DNA of 64,000 nucleotides, from assembly GCA_003599415.1 (NCBI GenBank), contig QZKB01000148.1, forward strand, positions 89,636 to 153,635. Reading direction: 5' to 3'. Positions 9,401-18,184 of this stretch are shown one piece after another. The notes under the pieces are model-generated. The model did not search any database. It worked only from the letters and a program-made list of their open reading frames with translations, and was not told the DNA's origin. Both the position numbers and the translations under genes were made by a program. This DNA comes from Ignavibacteriales bacterium. Lineage in GTDB: Bacteria; Bacteroidota; Ignavibacteria; Ignavibacteriales; SURF-24. Each line of letters starts with the position of its first letter. Positions within the stretch are counted from its first letter, which is position 1.

Positions 9401-10366
9401 ATGAAGGAAGTAACTCTTGGTATTGATATCGGCGGTACTAATACCGTCTTCGGTTTTGTTGATAAGGAAGGTAACTGTATCTCAGATTCTTCAATTCCTA
9501 CTAATGCACATGAAGAAGCTGAATTATTGTTCTCAAGATTATTCGCTAAGGTTAAGGATATGCTTGCAGGATTATCCGGAGAATATAAAATGATTGGTAT
9601 TGGTGTTGGCGCACCAAATGCAAATTATTATCACGGAACAGTTGAACAGCCGCCCAACCTAAGCTGGGATATTGTTAATGTTCTGGATATAATAAAAAAA
9701 TATTATGACGTTCCTTCTGCAATTACAAATGATGCTAACGCGGCTGCAATTGGTGAAATGCAGTTCGGTGCTGCAAAAGGAATGAAAGACTTTATTGTAA
9801 TTACTCTTGGTACGGGATTAGGAAGCGGTATTGTTGTAAATGGTGAATTGGTTTATGGGCACGATGGCTTTGCAGGTGAAATCGGGCATACAATTGTCGA
9901 TCCTGCAGGCAGGCAGTGCGGCTGCGGCAGAAAGGGATGCCTTGAAACTTATGCTTCAGCATCAGGCATTAGGAGAACGGTTTATGAACTACTTTGTAAT
10001 TCAATGGAACCAAGTTTATTAAGAAAAATTCCTTTTGAAGATCTTACTTCCAAAATGATTTACGATGCAGCCGTTGAAGGTGATAAATTGGCGCTTGAAG
10101 CTTTTGATTATACTGCTAAAGTTCTTGCACTAAAACTTGTTGATGCTGTTGCCCATACAAGTCCTGAAGCAATTATTCTTTTTGGAGGATTGGCTGCAGC
10201 GGGCGACCTTATCTTTGTGCCGACAAAAAAATATATGGAAGAGTTTATGCTCAATATTTTTAAGAACAAGGTTAAACTTATTCCTTCTGCTTTAACAAAA
10301 GGAAATACTGCTGTTCTTGGTGCAAGCGCACTTATCTGGAACGAACTTGAAAAGTTGAAAAAGTAA
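9401..10366 (+). CDS. ROK-family sugar kinase (glucokinase/mannokinase type)
   Basis: The protein has 321 residues, a normal ROK length. The N-terminal phosphate loop reads GIDIGGTNTVFGFVD. The middle has GTGLGSGIVVNGELVYG and FAGEIGHTIVD, followed by the zinc motif CGCGRKGCLE (about 170-180) and a C-terminal ILFGG...GNTAVLGA segment. ROK kinases phosphorylate hexoses such as glucose, mannose or fructose with ATP in the cytoplasm. It is almost certainly co-transcribed with the preceding porter (5-base gap). The mannosidase two genes upstream makes mannose or glucose the favoured substrate, but the exact sugar cannot be read from the sequence. Confidence 0.9.
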   Translation: MKEVTLGIDIGGTNTVFGFVDKEGNCISDSSIPTNAHEEAELLFSRLFAKVKDMLAGLSGEYKMIGIGVGAPNANYYHGTVEQPPNLSWDIVNVLDIIKKYYDVPSAITNDANAAAIGEMQFGAAKGMKDFIVITLGTGLGSGIVVNGELVYGHDGFAGEIGHTIVDPAGRQCGCGRKGCLETYASASGIRRTVYELLCNSMEPSLLRKIPFEDLTSKMIYDAAVEGDKLALEAFDYTAKVLALKLVDAVAHTSPEAIILFGGLAAAGDLIFVPTKKYMEEFMLNIFKNKVKLIPSALTKGNTAVLGASALIWNELEKLKK

Positions 10367-10437
10367 AGCGATTAATTATCTTTATAAAATATTAACTAAA
10401 GAATAACAGAATTTTAAATAACAATTAAGAGTTCAAT

Positions 10438-12267
10438 ATGACAAGAAAATTTTATTTCACCATTCTGCTAAGTGCAATCCTTTTGATGGGATTTGCCGGA
10501 GAAACAAGCATGGAAAAGAAAAGTGATGACAAAGCTATAAATAAAAAAGTTAAAGAGCTTATTTCTAAAATGTCGCTTGATGAAAAGGTTGGTCAAATGA
10601 CACAGGTTGATTACAGTGCCATAAAAGAGAATCTTGACGACATTAGGAAATATTATATCGGCTCAATCCTTTGGGGTGGTGATACTGAGATTGATGATCT
10701 TTCACCTGCAGGCTGGGCTAAAGTTGCAGAGCAGCTTCAGTCTTATGCATTACAAACTCCATTAAAAATTCCTTTGCTTACAGGTATTGATGCTGTGCAC
10801 GGGCATAACAATGTTAACGGCGCTGTAATCTTTCCGCATAACATTGGATTAGGCTGCACACGTAATGCAAAACTTGTGGAAAAAGCCGCGGCAGTTACAG
10901 CCGAAGAAGTTGCGGGAACAGGAATTAACTGGACCTTTGCACCCTGTGTTGCAGTAGTTCGCGATGAAAGATGGGGAAGAACTTATGAGGGTTTTGGTGA
11001 AACACCTGAACTTGCAAAGATGATGGGCGCTGCTTATGTAAAAGGTTTGCAGGGCAAATCTCTTGCTGCCAATACTTCAATTCTTTCCTGTACAAAACAT
11101 TATATGGGTGACGGTGGTACAACAGGTGGAAAAGACCAGGGCAATACTGAAATTGATGAAAAAACATTACGTAAGCTTCACCTTGCAGGTTATATTGATG
11201 CAATAAAAGCCGGTACAGGATCAATCATGGCGTCTTACAACAGCTGGAACGGTGAACAACTCCATGGTCACAAGTATCTTCTTACTGATGTGTTAAAAAA
11301 AGAACTTGGCTTTAAAGGATTTATAGTTTCCGATTATGCTGCTATAGATAAATTACCCGGCACCGGTTACAAGGAACAAATAGAAAAATCAATTAATGCC
11401 GGAATGGATATGGCAATGATTCCTAACGGACATGGAAAGAAAAACAGCTACCTCGACTATATTACCTTCCTTAAAGAGCTTGTTAATGAGGGTAAAGTTC
11501 CTATGACAAGAATTGATGATGCGGTAGCAAGAATTCTTAAAGTTAAACTTCAGATGGATTTATTCAATAAAAAAACCGTTGATAATAACTTACTTGCAAA
11601 AGTCGGAAGTGAAGAGCACAGAAAAGTTGCAAGAGAATGCGTAAGACAATCGCTGGTTCTGTTAAAGAATGATAACAAAACTCTACCGCTGAAAAAAAAT
11701 CTTAATAAAATTTTTGTTGCAGGCAGCAGTGCAGATGATCTTGGTAACCAGTGCGGTGGTTGGACAATAACCTGGCAGGGTAAAAGCGGAAAAGTTATGG
11801 ATGGCGGAACTACTGTTCTTGATGCAATTAAAAATTCAGTTCCTGAAAAAACTATTGTTACTTATTCAAAAGACGGTACCGGTGCAGAGGGATATGATGT
11901 TGCTGTTGTTGTAATTGGTGAAAAACCTTATGCTGAAATGTTCGGCGATAAACAGAATTTGGCACTTTCAGAGGAAGATATAAAAACTATTAAGAATGCT
12001 AAAACTGCAGGTATACCTGTGGTTGCTGTTTTATTTTCAGGCAGGCCAATGTTAATTGATGAAGTTCTGAAAGATTGCAACGCCTTTGTAGCTGCCTGGT
12101 TACCGGGAACTGAAGGCCAGGGTATAACGGATGTTCTATTTGGAGACTTTAAACCTGTAGGCAAACTTTCGCATACCTGGGCAAAAAACATGGATCAGAT
12201 TCCTTTAAATAAAGGAGATAAAAATATTAAACCGTTATTCCCATATGGATACGGATTAAGTTATTAA
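10438..12267 (+). CDS. GH3 beta-glucosidase, two-domain type
   Basis: The protein has 609 residues with a signal peptide (residues 1-21) and the GH3 N-terminal barrel: GIDAVHGHNNVNGAVIFPHN, RDERWGRTYEGFGE, KHYMGDGGT and GFIVSDYAAID. The catalytic nucleophile is D299. A GH3 C-terminal sandwich follows (QSLVLLKNDNKTLPLKK; GRPMLIDEVL). It ends right after the PYGYGLSY motif and so lacks the fibronectin-like third domain of BglX, as is usual for exo-1,3/1,4-beta-glucosidases of the plant and marine type. It would cleave glucose from beta-glucan oligomers in the periplasm. It lies 71 bases after the ROK kinase and may belong to that operon; a hairpin at 12281 follows it. Confidence 0.92.
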   Translation: MTRKFYFTILLSAILLMGFAGETSMEKKSDDKAINKKVKELISKMSLDEKVGQMTQVDYSAIKENLDDIRKYYIGSILWGGDTEIDDLSPAGWAKVAEQLQSYALQTPLKIPLLTGIDAVHGHNNVNGAVIFPHNIGLGCTRNAKLVEKAAAVTAEEVAGTGINWTFAPCVAVVRDERWGRTYEGFGETPELAKMMGAAYVKGLQGKSLAANTSILSCTKHYMGDGGTTGGKDQGNTEIDEKTLRKLHLAGYIDAIKAGTGSIMASYNSWNGEQLHGHKYLLTDVLKKELGFKGFIVSDYAAIDKLPGTGYKEQIEKSINAGMDMAMIPNGHGKKNSYLDYITFLKELVNEGKVPMTRIDDAVARILKVKLQMDLFNKKTVDNNLLAKVGSEEHRKVARECVRQSLVLLKNDNKTLPLKKNLNKIFVAGSSADDLGNQCGGWTITWQGKSGKVMDGGTTVLDAIKNSVPEKTIVTYSKDGTGAEGYDVAVVVIGEKPYAEMFGDKQNLALSEEDIKTIKNAKTAGIPVVAVLFSGRPMLIDEVLKDCNAFVAAWLPGTEGQGITDVLFGDFKPVGKLSHTWAKNMDQIPLNKGDKNIKPLFPYGYGLSY

Positions 12268-12280
12268 TAAAGTTTTAGGT

Positions 12281-12315
12281 GTTCTCTTTCCTTCTTTAAT
12301 GTAAGGAAAGAGAAC
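12281..12315. terminator. Hairpin after GH3 gene
   Basis: GTTCTCTTTCCTT and AAGGAAAGAGAAC form a perfect 13-bp stem with a 9-base loop, 13 bases after the GH3 stop codon. No T tract follows, so it may act as an mRNA 3' end stabiliser or a weak terminator rather than a classic terminator. Confidence 0.55.
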
Positions 12316-12341
12316 ATAATAATAAGAGCCTCTCCTCCTCC

Positions 12342-12409
12342 TAAAACCACCTCTTAATCCTTCCCCTAAGAATGAATGGCAATATACAAGAGGTGGTTTT
12401 ACTTTTTTC
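12342..12409 (+). terminator. Second inverted repeat with T-rich tail
   Basis: TAAAACCACCTCTT (12342-12355) pairs perfectly with AAGAGGTGGTTTTA (12388-12401), enclosing 32 bases. The plus strand continues with CTTTTTTCT, so the stem could end transcription from the GH3 gene. The long loop and the neighbouring palindromes also fit a repeat element. Confidence 0.45.
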
Positions 12410-12410
12410 T

Positions 12411-12429
12411 TAAGCAGGTAACCTGCTTA
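12411..12429. repeat. Short perfect palindrome
   Basis: TAAGCAGGT and ACCTGCTTA form a 9-bp inverted repeat around a single A. The AGCAGGT/ACCTGCT core resembles the AACCTGC...GCAGGTT stem at 44250-44267, so both may belong to one intergenic palindrome family. Confidence 0.5.
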
Positions 12430-12455
12430 GTTATTAAGGAGAGATTAAGATTGAA

Positions 12456-12566
12456 TTAAGAGTAAGATTAAAAGCAAGAGTAAGTGTAAGATTATGAGTA
12501 AGAAAGAAAAATAATTTATAATTCCTGTTCTTACTCTTACTCTTACTCCTGCTCTTACTCTTTTTT
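12456..12566. repeat. Inverted array of GAGTAA-type hexamers
   Basis: The left half has degenerate AGAGTAAG units. The right half has CTTACT units in opposite orientation (12528-12566). They are separated by an AT-rich spacer, so the whole could form a long imperfect hairpin. A clean direct version, (GAGTAA)x4, is found at 52097-52120. The region has no gene and lies directly upstream of the BglX-type GH3 operon. Confidence 0.7.
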
Positions 12567-12621
12567 ATATTCTAACTTGTAAATTAATTATTGACAACTC
12601 ACAGTTTAAGTCGAGGTTAAA

Positions 12622-14853
12622 ATGAACATAAGGCCAAACAATATTCTTTCGGTTCTTCTGTTATTAATGCTTCTGTCTCTTCAATCATTTGCACAACAAA
12701 AGTCCTTTGAAGCAAGAGTTGATTCAATTCTTTCGCTAATGACCCTGGAAGAAAAAGCCGGGCAGTTAAACCAGCTTTCAAGCGGGCTTGGTATGGGACC
12801 TGTAATAGGTCAGGATGATCTTGCCGCTCAGAAAAAATTAGTAAGAGAAGGAAAAGTCGGCTCACTGTTTAATGCAATTGGCGCCGGGCTTACAGGAGAA
12901 TTACAAAAAGTTGCGGTTGAAGAATCAAGATTAAAAATTCCTCTTATCTTTGGACAGGATGTTATTCATGGATTCAAAACAATTTTTCCAATTCCACTTG
13001 CAGAAGCAAGTTCATGGGACCTGAAGGCGGTTGAGTTATCTGCAAAGATAGCTGCTAAGGAAGCATCTGCATCCGGTTTGCACTGGACGTTTGCACCAAT
13101 GGTTGATATTGCCCGCGACCCGCGCTGGGGAAGAATTGCTGAAGGATCCGGTGAAGATACCTACCTGGGTTCTTTAATGGCTGCCGCAAGAGTAAAAGGT
13201 TTTCAGGGCGATTTGAAAAACACAAGTAATATTCTTGCCTGTACGAAACATTATGCGGCTTACGGTGGTGCGGAAGCCGGAAGAGATTACAACACAGTTG
13301 ATATGACGGAAAGAACTTTAAGAGGAGTATATCTTCCTCCTTATAAAGCAACGGTAGATGCAGGTGTAAGAAGTTTTATGTGTAGCTTTAATGAACTTGA
13401 CGGCATTCCGTCTTCAGCAAACAAATGGCTCTTAGATGATGTGCTGCGGAACGAGTGGAAGTTTGATGGTATGATTGTAAGCGATTGGAATTCTGTTGGT
13501 GAACTTGTTACACATGGAGTTGCATCTGATTTAAGTGAAGCCGCTGTGTTGGCTTTAAATGCAGGTGTTGATATGGACATGGAATCCCGCGCTTATATTG
13601 GAAATATCGTTCAACTTGTTAAAGACGGAAAGCTTTCTGTTGCTGTTGTTGATGAAGCCGTAAAGAGAATTTTAAGAATGAAATTTGAATATGGCTTGTT
13701 TGATGATCCTTACAGAAACTGTGACAAGAATCGCGAGAAGACTGATGTCCTTTCGAAAGAAAATAAAGATGCCGCGCTTGATGTTGCCCGTAAATCTGTT
13801 GTCCTTCTGAAAAATGAAAATCATCTTTTGCCTTTGAAAAAAGATCTGAAGAAAATTGCGCTTATAGGTCCTTTGGCAAATAATTATACTGATATGCTTG
13901 GTTCCTGGACTTGCATGGGAGATTCATCCAATGTTGTTCCTTTACTGGAAGGAATTAAAAATAAAGTAAATGCATCAACTGAAATTATTTATACAAAGGG
14001 CTGCGAGATAAAAGGAACTGACAAAGAGGGTTTTAAAGAAGCAATTGATGTTGCAAACAAATCTGATGTTGTTATTCTTGCACTTGGTGAAAGTGGCTGG
14101 ATGAGCGGTGAAGCTGAAAGCAGGTCGTCTTTAGATTTACCGGGTGTGCAGGAAGATCTTGCAAAAGAAATATTTAAAACAGGCAAACCCGTAGTTGTTG
14201 TATTAATGAATGGAAGACCATTATCAATAGGCTGGATTGCAGAAAATATTCCTGCAGTAGTTGAAGGATGGTTCCTTGGTATTCAGGCAGGTAATGCCCT
14301 AGCTGATGTTTTATTTGGAGATTATAATCCGGGCGGAAAATTACCGGCAACATTTCCAAGAACAGTAGGACAGGTTCCTATTCATTATAATCATAAGAAT
14401 ACAGGCAGACCGGCAAACGATCTTGTTAAATGGAATTCCAAATACAACGATTTACCTATTGGTCCGTTATATCCTTTTGGCTATGGATTAAGTTATACAA
14501 CTTTTGAATACAGCAAACCTGTCTTAAGTTCAGGTAAAATTAAGGCAGATGAAAAATTAAAAGTAACTATAGAAGTTAAAAATACCGGCAATTATGACGG
14601 AGAAGAAGTTGTTCAGTTGTATATCCGTGATCTGGTTGCTTCTGTAACCCGGCCGGTAAAGGAATTGAAAGGCTTCAGTAAAATATTTCTTAAGAAAGGT
14701 GAATCAAAGTCGGTTGAATTTCAACTTGGAAAAGACGAATTATCTTTCTATGATAAAAATATGAAATGGACGGTTGAACCGGGAAAATTTAAGGTGTTTG
14801 TCGGTACAAACTCGGAAGATGTTCAGGAAGCTGATTTTGAAGTTGTTGAATAA
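12622..14853 (+). CDS. bglX: Periplasmic beta-glucosidase, BglX-type GH3
   Basis: The protein has 743 residues, close to E. coli BglX length. After a signal peptide (about 1-24) comes the GH3 barrel: FGQDVIHGFKTIFPIPLAEAS, ARDPRWGRIAEGSGEDTYLGS, KHYAAYGGAEAGRDYN and MIVSDWNSV with nucleophile D288. The middle sandwich domain holds GESGWMSGEAESRSSLDLPG, where the acid/base Glu is expected, and a fibronectin-like third domain follows PFGYGLSYTTFEYS. It releases glucose from beta-linked oligosaccharides. A CGAGG ribosome-binding site precedes the ATG. It starts a run of closely spaced genes (14-base gap to the next) that ends at 17874, consistent with a beta-1,3-glucan (laminarin-like) operon. 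Confidence 0.93.
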   Translation: MNIRPNNILSVLLLLMLLSLQSFAQQKSFEARVDSILSLMTLEEKAGQLNQLSSGLGMGPVIGQDDLAAQKKLVREGKVGSLFNAIGAGLTGELQKVAVEESRLKIPLIFGQDVIHGFKTIFPIPLAEASSWDLKAVELSAKIAAKEASASGLHWTFAPMVDIARDPRWGRIAEGSGEDTYLGSLMAAARVKGFQGDLKNTSNILACTKHYAAYGGAEAGRDYNTVDMTERTLRGVYLPPYKATVDAGVRSFMCSFNELDGIPSSANKWLLDDVLRNEWKFDGMIVSDWNSVGELVTHGVASDLSEAAVLALNAGVDMDMESRAYIGNIVQLVKDGKLSVAVVDEAVKRILRMKFEYGLFDDPYRNCDKNREKTDVLSKENKDAALDVARKSVVLLKNENHLLPLKKDLKKIALIGPLANNYTDMLGSWTCMGDSSNVVPLLEGIKNKVNASTEIIYTKGCEIKGTDKEGFKEAIDVANKSDVVILALGESGWMSGEAESRSSLDLPGVQEDLAKEIFKTGKPVVVVLMNGRPLSIGWIAENIPAVVEGWFLGIQAGNALADVLFGDYNPGGKLPATFPRTVGQVPIHYNHKNTGRPANDLVKWNSKYNDLPIGPLYPFGYGLSYTTFEYSKPVLSSGKIKADEKLKVTIEVKNTGNYDGEEVVQLYIRDLVASVTRPVKELKGFSKIFLKKGESKSVEFQLGKDELSFYDKNMKWTVEPGKFKVFVGTNSEDVQEADFEVVE

Positions 14854-14867
14854 ATAAGAGAATTTTA

Positions 14868-16220
14868 ATGAAGCTGAAGCGTTACATTAATCTGGCGTTA
14901 ATTGTGTTATTAGTGTTAAGCTATGGTTGTAGTAATTCATCGGAGAATGAATATTCCTATCCGACAGTAATTTCCGGAATTGTAAGAAATACTGGCGGAC
15001 AGTTGCTATCTTACACTAAAATATCACTTACTACTGCTCCGGATTATCAATCTGTGTGGACTGATGAAAACGGTACTTTCAGACTTGAAAATTTTCCTTC
15101 CGGAAAACATAAATTAAAAGCAGAACACGTTGGATATAATGATTATACGGCAGATATTCCTTCCGCTATTAATGGAACTTCAGTGTTAAATCCCGTTCTT
15201 TCAGTTAAAACATATAATATTCCAATTGTAAAGCCCGTTAGCAAAGGAACAGTTCGTATAAATGGCAAAGCACTTGAAACGGATTTCGATGGTGATGGAA
15301 TTTATACCCCATTTAAAGTAAAGGGAGTTGCCTTTTCGCCTACCCCCATTAACAATAAACCTTATTTAAATGGTATTGATGACAGAAGCATTCAACTGCT
15401 TAAGGAAATGAATGCAAATACAATAAGAACTTATAGTGGAACCGGGAAATATTTTTTACAGAATGCGGCACCAAATGGTATTCGTGTAATAGTCAGTTTC
15501 TGGGTGGATACAAATTACGATTTATCCAGTGCGGATATACGTCAGAAAGTAAAAGATGAATTTGCGAGGATGGTTCTTGATTTTAAAGATTATTCCGCTG
15601 TGCTTATGTGGAATTTAGGGAATGAGCAGAACTATCAGAACGGCAATAATTCTAACTGGTATTCACTTGCGCAGGAACTTGCAGTTGAAGCATACAAAGT
15701 TGAAGGTGAAAAATTTCACCCGGTTTGTATTAATAACGGGAATATATACAACATCGGTGATGCATCATTAAATGCGGATGATAATTCACTTACTTATGTT
15801 GACCTTTGGGCAACCAATATTTATGAATATAATATTGCTACAAAGCTTAATGAATATAAAAACAAATCAGGCAAACCGATTGTTGTTACTGAATACGGAA
15901 TTGATGCGTTAGATAACCGGACAAAACTTGAGTACGAAAATATGCAGGCAGCATTTGATAGTGTCAACTGGGCACAGATTAAAGCTTCCGATGATGTTTG
16001 TGTTGGTGCAACAGTATTTGAGTTCACTGATGAATGGTGGAAGGGCGGTACTCCAGCAATTCATGATTATGGCGGTTATCCTACAAGTGCTCACCCTGAT
16101 GGATATTCAAATGAAGAATGGTGGGGAATAATTGCTACTTCTCCGGACACAAATGGAGATGGGCTGGATGAATGGCGTCCAAGAAAAGTTTATTATATGT
16201 TTCAAAGAAACTGGAAGTAA
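14868..16220 (+). CDS. Clan GH-A glycosidase lipoprotein with CarboxypepD_reg-like domain
   Basis: The protein has 450 residues. The signal peptide ends in a lipobox (LSYGC, Cys near 21), so it is a membrane lipoprotein. Residues about 30-110 form a carboxypeptidase regulatory-like beta-sandwich (SGIVRNTGGQLLSYTKISLT). The rest is a TIM barrel of clan GH-A: NTIRTYS after strand 2, WNLGNEQN with acid/base E253 after strand 4, and VVTEYGID with nucleophile E342 after strand 7. The barrel resembles GH2, GH17 and GH72 enzymes, but I cannot fix the family. The flanking GH3 and GH16 genes suggest that it acts on beta-1,3-glucan, either as a hydrolase or as a transglycosidase. It is coupled to the GH16 gene by a 3-base gap. 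Confidence 0.75.
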   Translation: MKLKRYINLALIVLLVLSYGCSNSSENEYSYPTVISGIVRNTGGQLLSYTKISLTTAPDYQSVWTDENGTFRLENFPSGKHKLKAEHVGYNDYTADIPSAINGTSVLNPVLSVKTYNIPIVKPVSKGTVRINGKALETDFDGDGIYTPFKVKGVAFSPTPINNKPYLNGIDDRSIQLLKEMNANTIRTYSGTGKYFLQNAAPNGIRVIVSFWVDTNYDLSSADIRQKVKDEFARMVLDFKDYSAVLMWNLGNEQNYQNGNNSNWYSLAQELAVEAYKVEGEKFHPVCINNGNIYNIGDASLNADDNSLTYVDLWATNIYEYNIATKLNEYKNKSGKPIVVTEYGIDALDNRTKLEYENMQAAFDSVNWAQIKASDDVCVGATVFEFTDEWWKGGTPAIHDYGGYPTSAHPDGYSNEEWWGIIATSPDTNGDGLDEWRPRKVYYMFQRNWK

Positions 16221-16223
16221 AAT

Positions 16224-17063
16224 ATGATTATAAAAAAAACTTTTTCACTGATGTTACTTATTTTCTTTTTATCATCGCTTTTTATTTTTGCAAATCTTAA
16301 CTGTAAAAAAGATGATTCCAATCCTGTCGAAACAAAAGATCCTACCGATACAATTCCTGCACCTGCCGGTTGGAAACTTGTGTGGAATGATGAATTTTAT
16401 GGAACATCAATAGATAAAACCAAGTGGGAACATGAAGTTAATGGCGATGGCGGTGGTAACAATGAACTTCAATACTACACTGATAGCCAGGCAAATTCAT
16501 ATGTACAAAACGGTTTGCTTGTTATTCAGGCAAAAAAAGAAAACTATCAGGGTAAACAATACACATCTGCAAGAATGAGAACTAAATATAAAGGTGATTG
16601 GAAATATGGCCGCTTCGAAATAAAAGCAAGGTTACCTTACGGGCAGGGAATGTGGCCAGCAATATGGCTGCTTCCAACAGATTGGGAATACGGCGGCTGG
16701 CCTGAGAGCGGTGAAATTGATATTATGGAATTACTTGGTCATCAGACAGATAAAGTTTATGGTACAATTCACTGGGGCACTTCACAAAATCATCAGAGCA
16801 GCGGCGGAAATTATACTTTAAAGACCGGTACATTTGCGGGTTTGTATCATGTGTTTGCACTTGAATGGGATTCAACCGGATTCAAATGGTTTGTAGATGA
16901 TATTCAATACTATACTGCCAAACATGGTCAGCCTTTCGATAAAAGATTTCATATGATATTGAATGTTGCTGTTGGCGGTAACTGGCCCGGTAATCCTGAT
17001 GAAAGTACATCATTTCCACAGAAGATGTATGTGGATTATGTAAGAGTGTTTGAAAAAAAATAG
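16224..17063 (+). CDS. GH16 endo-beta-1,3-glucanase (laminarinase-like), probable lipoprotein
   Basis: The protein has 279 residues. An N-terminal hydrophobic segment ends at ANLNC, an imperfect lipobox with Asn before Cys, so it is probably a lipoprotein. The GH16 jelly roll carries the catalytic signature GEIDIMELLG with E164, D166 and E169 (the ExDxxE form, with an extra Met, typical of laminarinases), preceded by MWPAIWLLP. The C-terminal VGGNWPGNPD...FPQKMYVDYVRVF is characteristic. It cuts internal beta-1,3 (or mixed beta-1,3-1,4) glucan bonds. Its partners in the operon, two exo-acting enzymes upstream, complete the breakdown to glucose. Confidence 0.92.
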   Translation: MIIKKTFSLMLLIFFLSSLFIFANLNCKKDDSNPVETKDPTDTIPAPAGWKLVWNDEFYGTSIDKTKWEHEVNGDGGGNNELQYYTDSQANSYVQNGLLVIQAKKENYQGKQYTSARMRTKYKGDWKYGRFEIKARLPYGQGMWPAIWLLPTDWEYGGWPESGEIDIMELLGHQTDKVYGTIHWGTSQNHQSSGGNYTLKTGTFAGLYHVFALEWDSTGFKWFVDDIQYYTAKHGQPFDKRFHMILNVAVGGNWPGNPDESTSFPQKMYVDYVRVFEKK

Positions 17064-17127
17064 CGCCTTGTTCTTTTTAAATAATATTTTTGCTTATACA
17101 TTTTTACAAATACAAATGGAAACAGAG

Positions 17128-17874
17128 ATGAAATTAAATTTAATGTTATTTGGCTTACTGACTATTGCTGTTTTAGTTACCGGCTGTTCAGCCGTAAAAC
17201 AAACGGTAACAACTACTCCGGGTCAGCAAGCCCAATCATTTTCAAAAGAGTATACAAGAACTGAAAAACTTGATTATCTCTTTTACCTACCGAAAGAATA
17301 CGGGCAGGATAATAAGAAACTACCTTTGCTTTTATTCTTGCATGGATCAGGTGAAAGAGGAAATGATGTTAACCTTGTTGCAAAACATGGTCCTCCTAAA
17401 TTAATTAGTGAGGGAAAGGATTTTCCTTTTATCGTTGTTTCGCCACAATGCCCCGATGGATTATGGTGGACAATGGATTCTCAGCTTGAAATTCTAAATG
17501 ATATGATTGAGAATATTTGTGATAATTATAATGTAGACAAAGACAGGATTTACATTACCGGTCTGAGTATGGGAGGCTATGGCACTTGGTCAATGCTTGC
17601 AAAATATCCTGATAAATTTGCGGCAGCAGTATCAATATGCGGCGGCGGGGATTCCCTGCTTGTAAATCGTTATTGCAAAATTCCAATCTGGGTTTTTCAT
17701 GGTGCAAAAGATAATGTTGTTCCTATTGCACAATCAGAAAGTATGGTGAACGCTCTTAAGAAATGCGGAAGCAATGTGAAATTTACTGTCTACCCTGAAG
17801 CAGGGCATAATTCCTGGGAAGAAACATATAACAATCCTGCATTATTCAAATGGATTCTGGAGCAGCATAAATAG
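17128..17874 (+). CDS. Alpha/beta-hydrolase lipoprotein, CE1-like esterase
   Basis: The ATG at 17128 gives 248 residues beginning with a lipoprotein signal (LVTGC, Cys near 20). A start at 17050 would overlap the GH16 gene and bury the signal peptide. The fold marks are LLLFLHGSGERGNDV near the N terminus, nucleophile S147 in GLSMGGYGTW, D195 in HGAKDNVVP and H227 in EAGHNSWEE. Proteins of this kind often neighbour GH3 and GH16 genes in Bacteroidota glycan loci and act as esterases on decorated polysaccharides. The ester bond cut here is unknown. A strong hairpin terminator follows. Confidence 0.85.
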   Translation: MKLNLMLFGLLTIAVLVTGCSAVKQTVTTTPGQQAQSFSKEYTRTEKLDYLFYLPKEYGQDNKKLPLLLFLHGSGERGNDVNLVAKHGPPKLISEGKDFPFIVVSPQCPDGLWWTMDSQLEILNDMIENICDNYNVDKDRIYITGLSMGGYGTWSMLAKYPDKFAAAVSICGGGDSLLVNRYCKIPIWVFHGAKDNVVPIAQSESMVNALKKCGSNVKFTVYPEAGHNSWEETYNNPALFKWILEQHK

Positions 17875-17901
17875 GAAATCACTTATAATGTAATGAAAAC
17901 A

Positions 17902-17936
17902 AAAATGCCGGATAGTTTAGAATCATCCGGCATTTT
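17902..17936. terminator. Bidirectional rho-independent terminator
   Basis: AAAATGCCGGAT and ATCCGGCATTTT form a perfect 12-bp stem with an 11-base loop. It ends in T residues on one strand and has A residues on the other, between the plus-strand esterase gene and the minus-strand zinc-finger antitoxin gene. It can serve both. Confidence 0.85.
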
Positions 17937-17955
17937 AATTTACTCTTAAGAAATT

Positions 17956-18183
17956 TTACGCGGCTTTATATTCTTTTATATCGAGAATGGAGCCTTTTGA
18001 AATTGATTCTTTTATATCAAATAAGAGATGACGGGTCGTCAGCTCGGATAAATATTGTTCACCACAGTTATTACAAACTTCGGCTGGTACATTCTTGTAA
18101 ACAAAAATCGAATCCTCTTTAGTTAATGTTACAACGGATGTCTTTTGCTCCGTTTGTCCATTTTTACAAATAACACAATCCAT
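17956..18183 (-). CDS. YgiT/MqsA-type zinc-finger antitoxin
   Basis: Starting at the ATG at 18183, the product has 75 residues with two CxxC pairs, CVIC near the N terminus and CNNC in the middle. It matches YgiT-type zinc-finger proteins that act as antitoxins or their truncated N-terminal form. It lacks the helix-turn-helix of full MqsA. A longer frame to 18234 overlaps the upstream toxin gene and is less likely. It lies one base after the DUF4258 gene, the usual toxin-first order of MqsRA-like modules. Confidence 0.8.
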   Translation of the reverse strand: MDCVICKNGQTEQKTSVVTLTKEDSIFVYKNVPAEVCNNCGEQYLSELTTRHLLFDIKESISKGSILDIKEYKAA

Positions 18184-18184
18184 A

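Noticed and set aside
10925..11224. Reverse-strand open frames inside the GH3 genes
   Set aside because: They lack ribosome-binding sites and family likeness and lie wholly inside strong forward genes.
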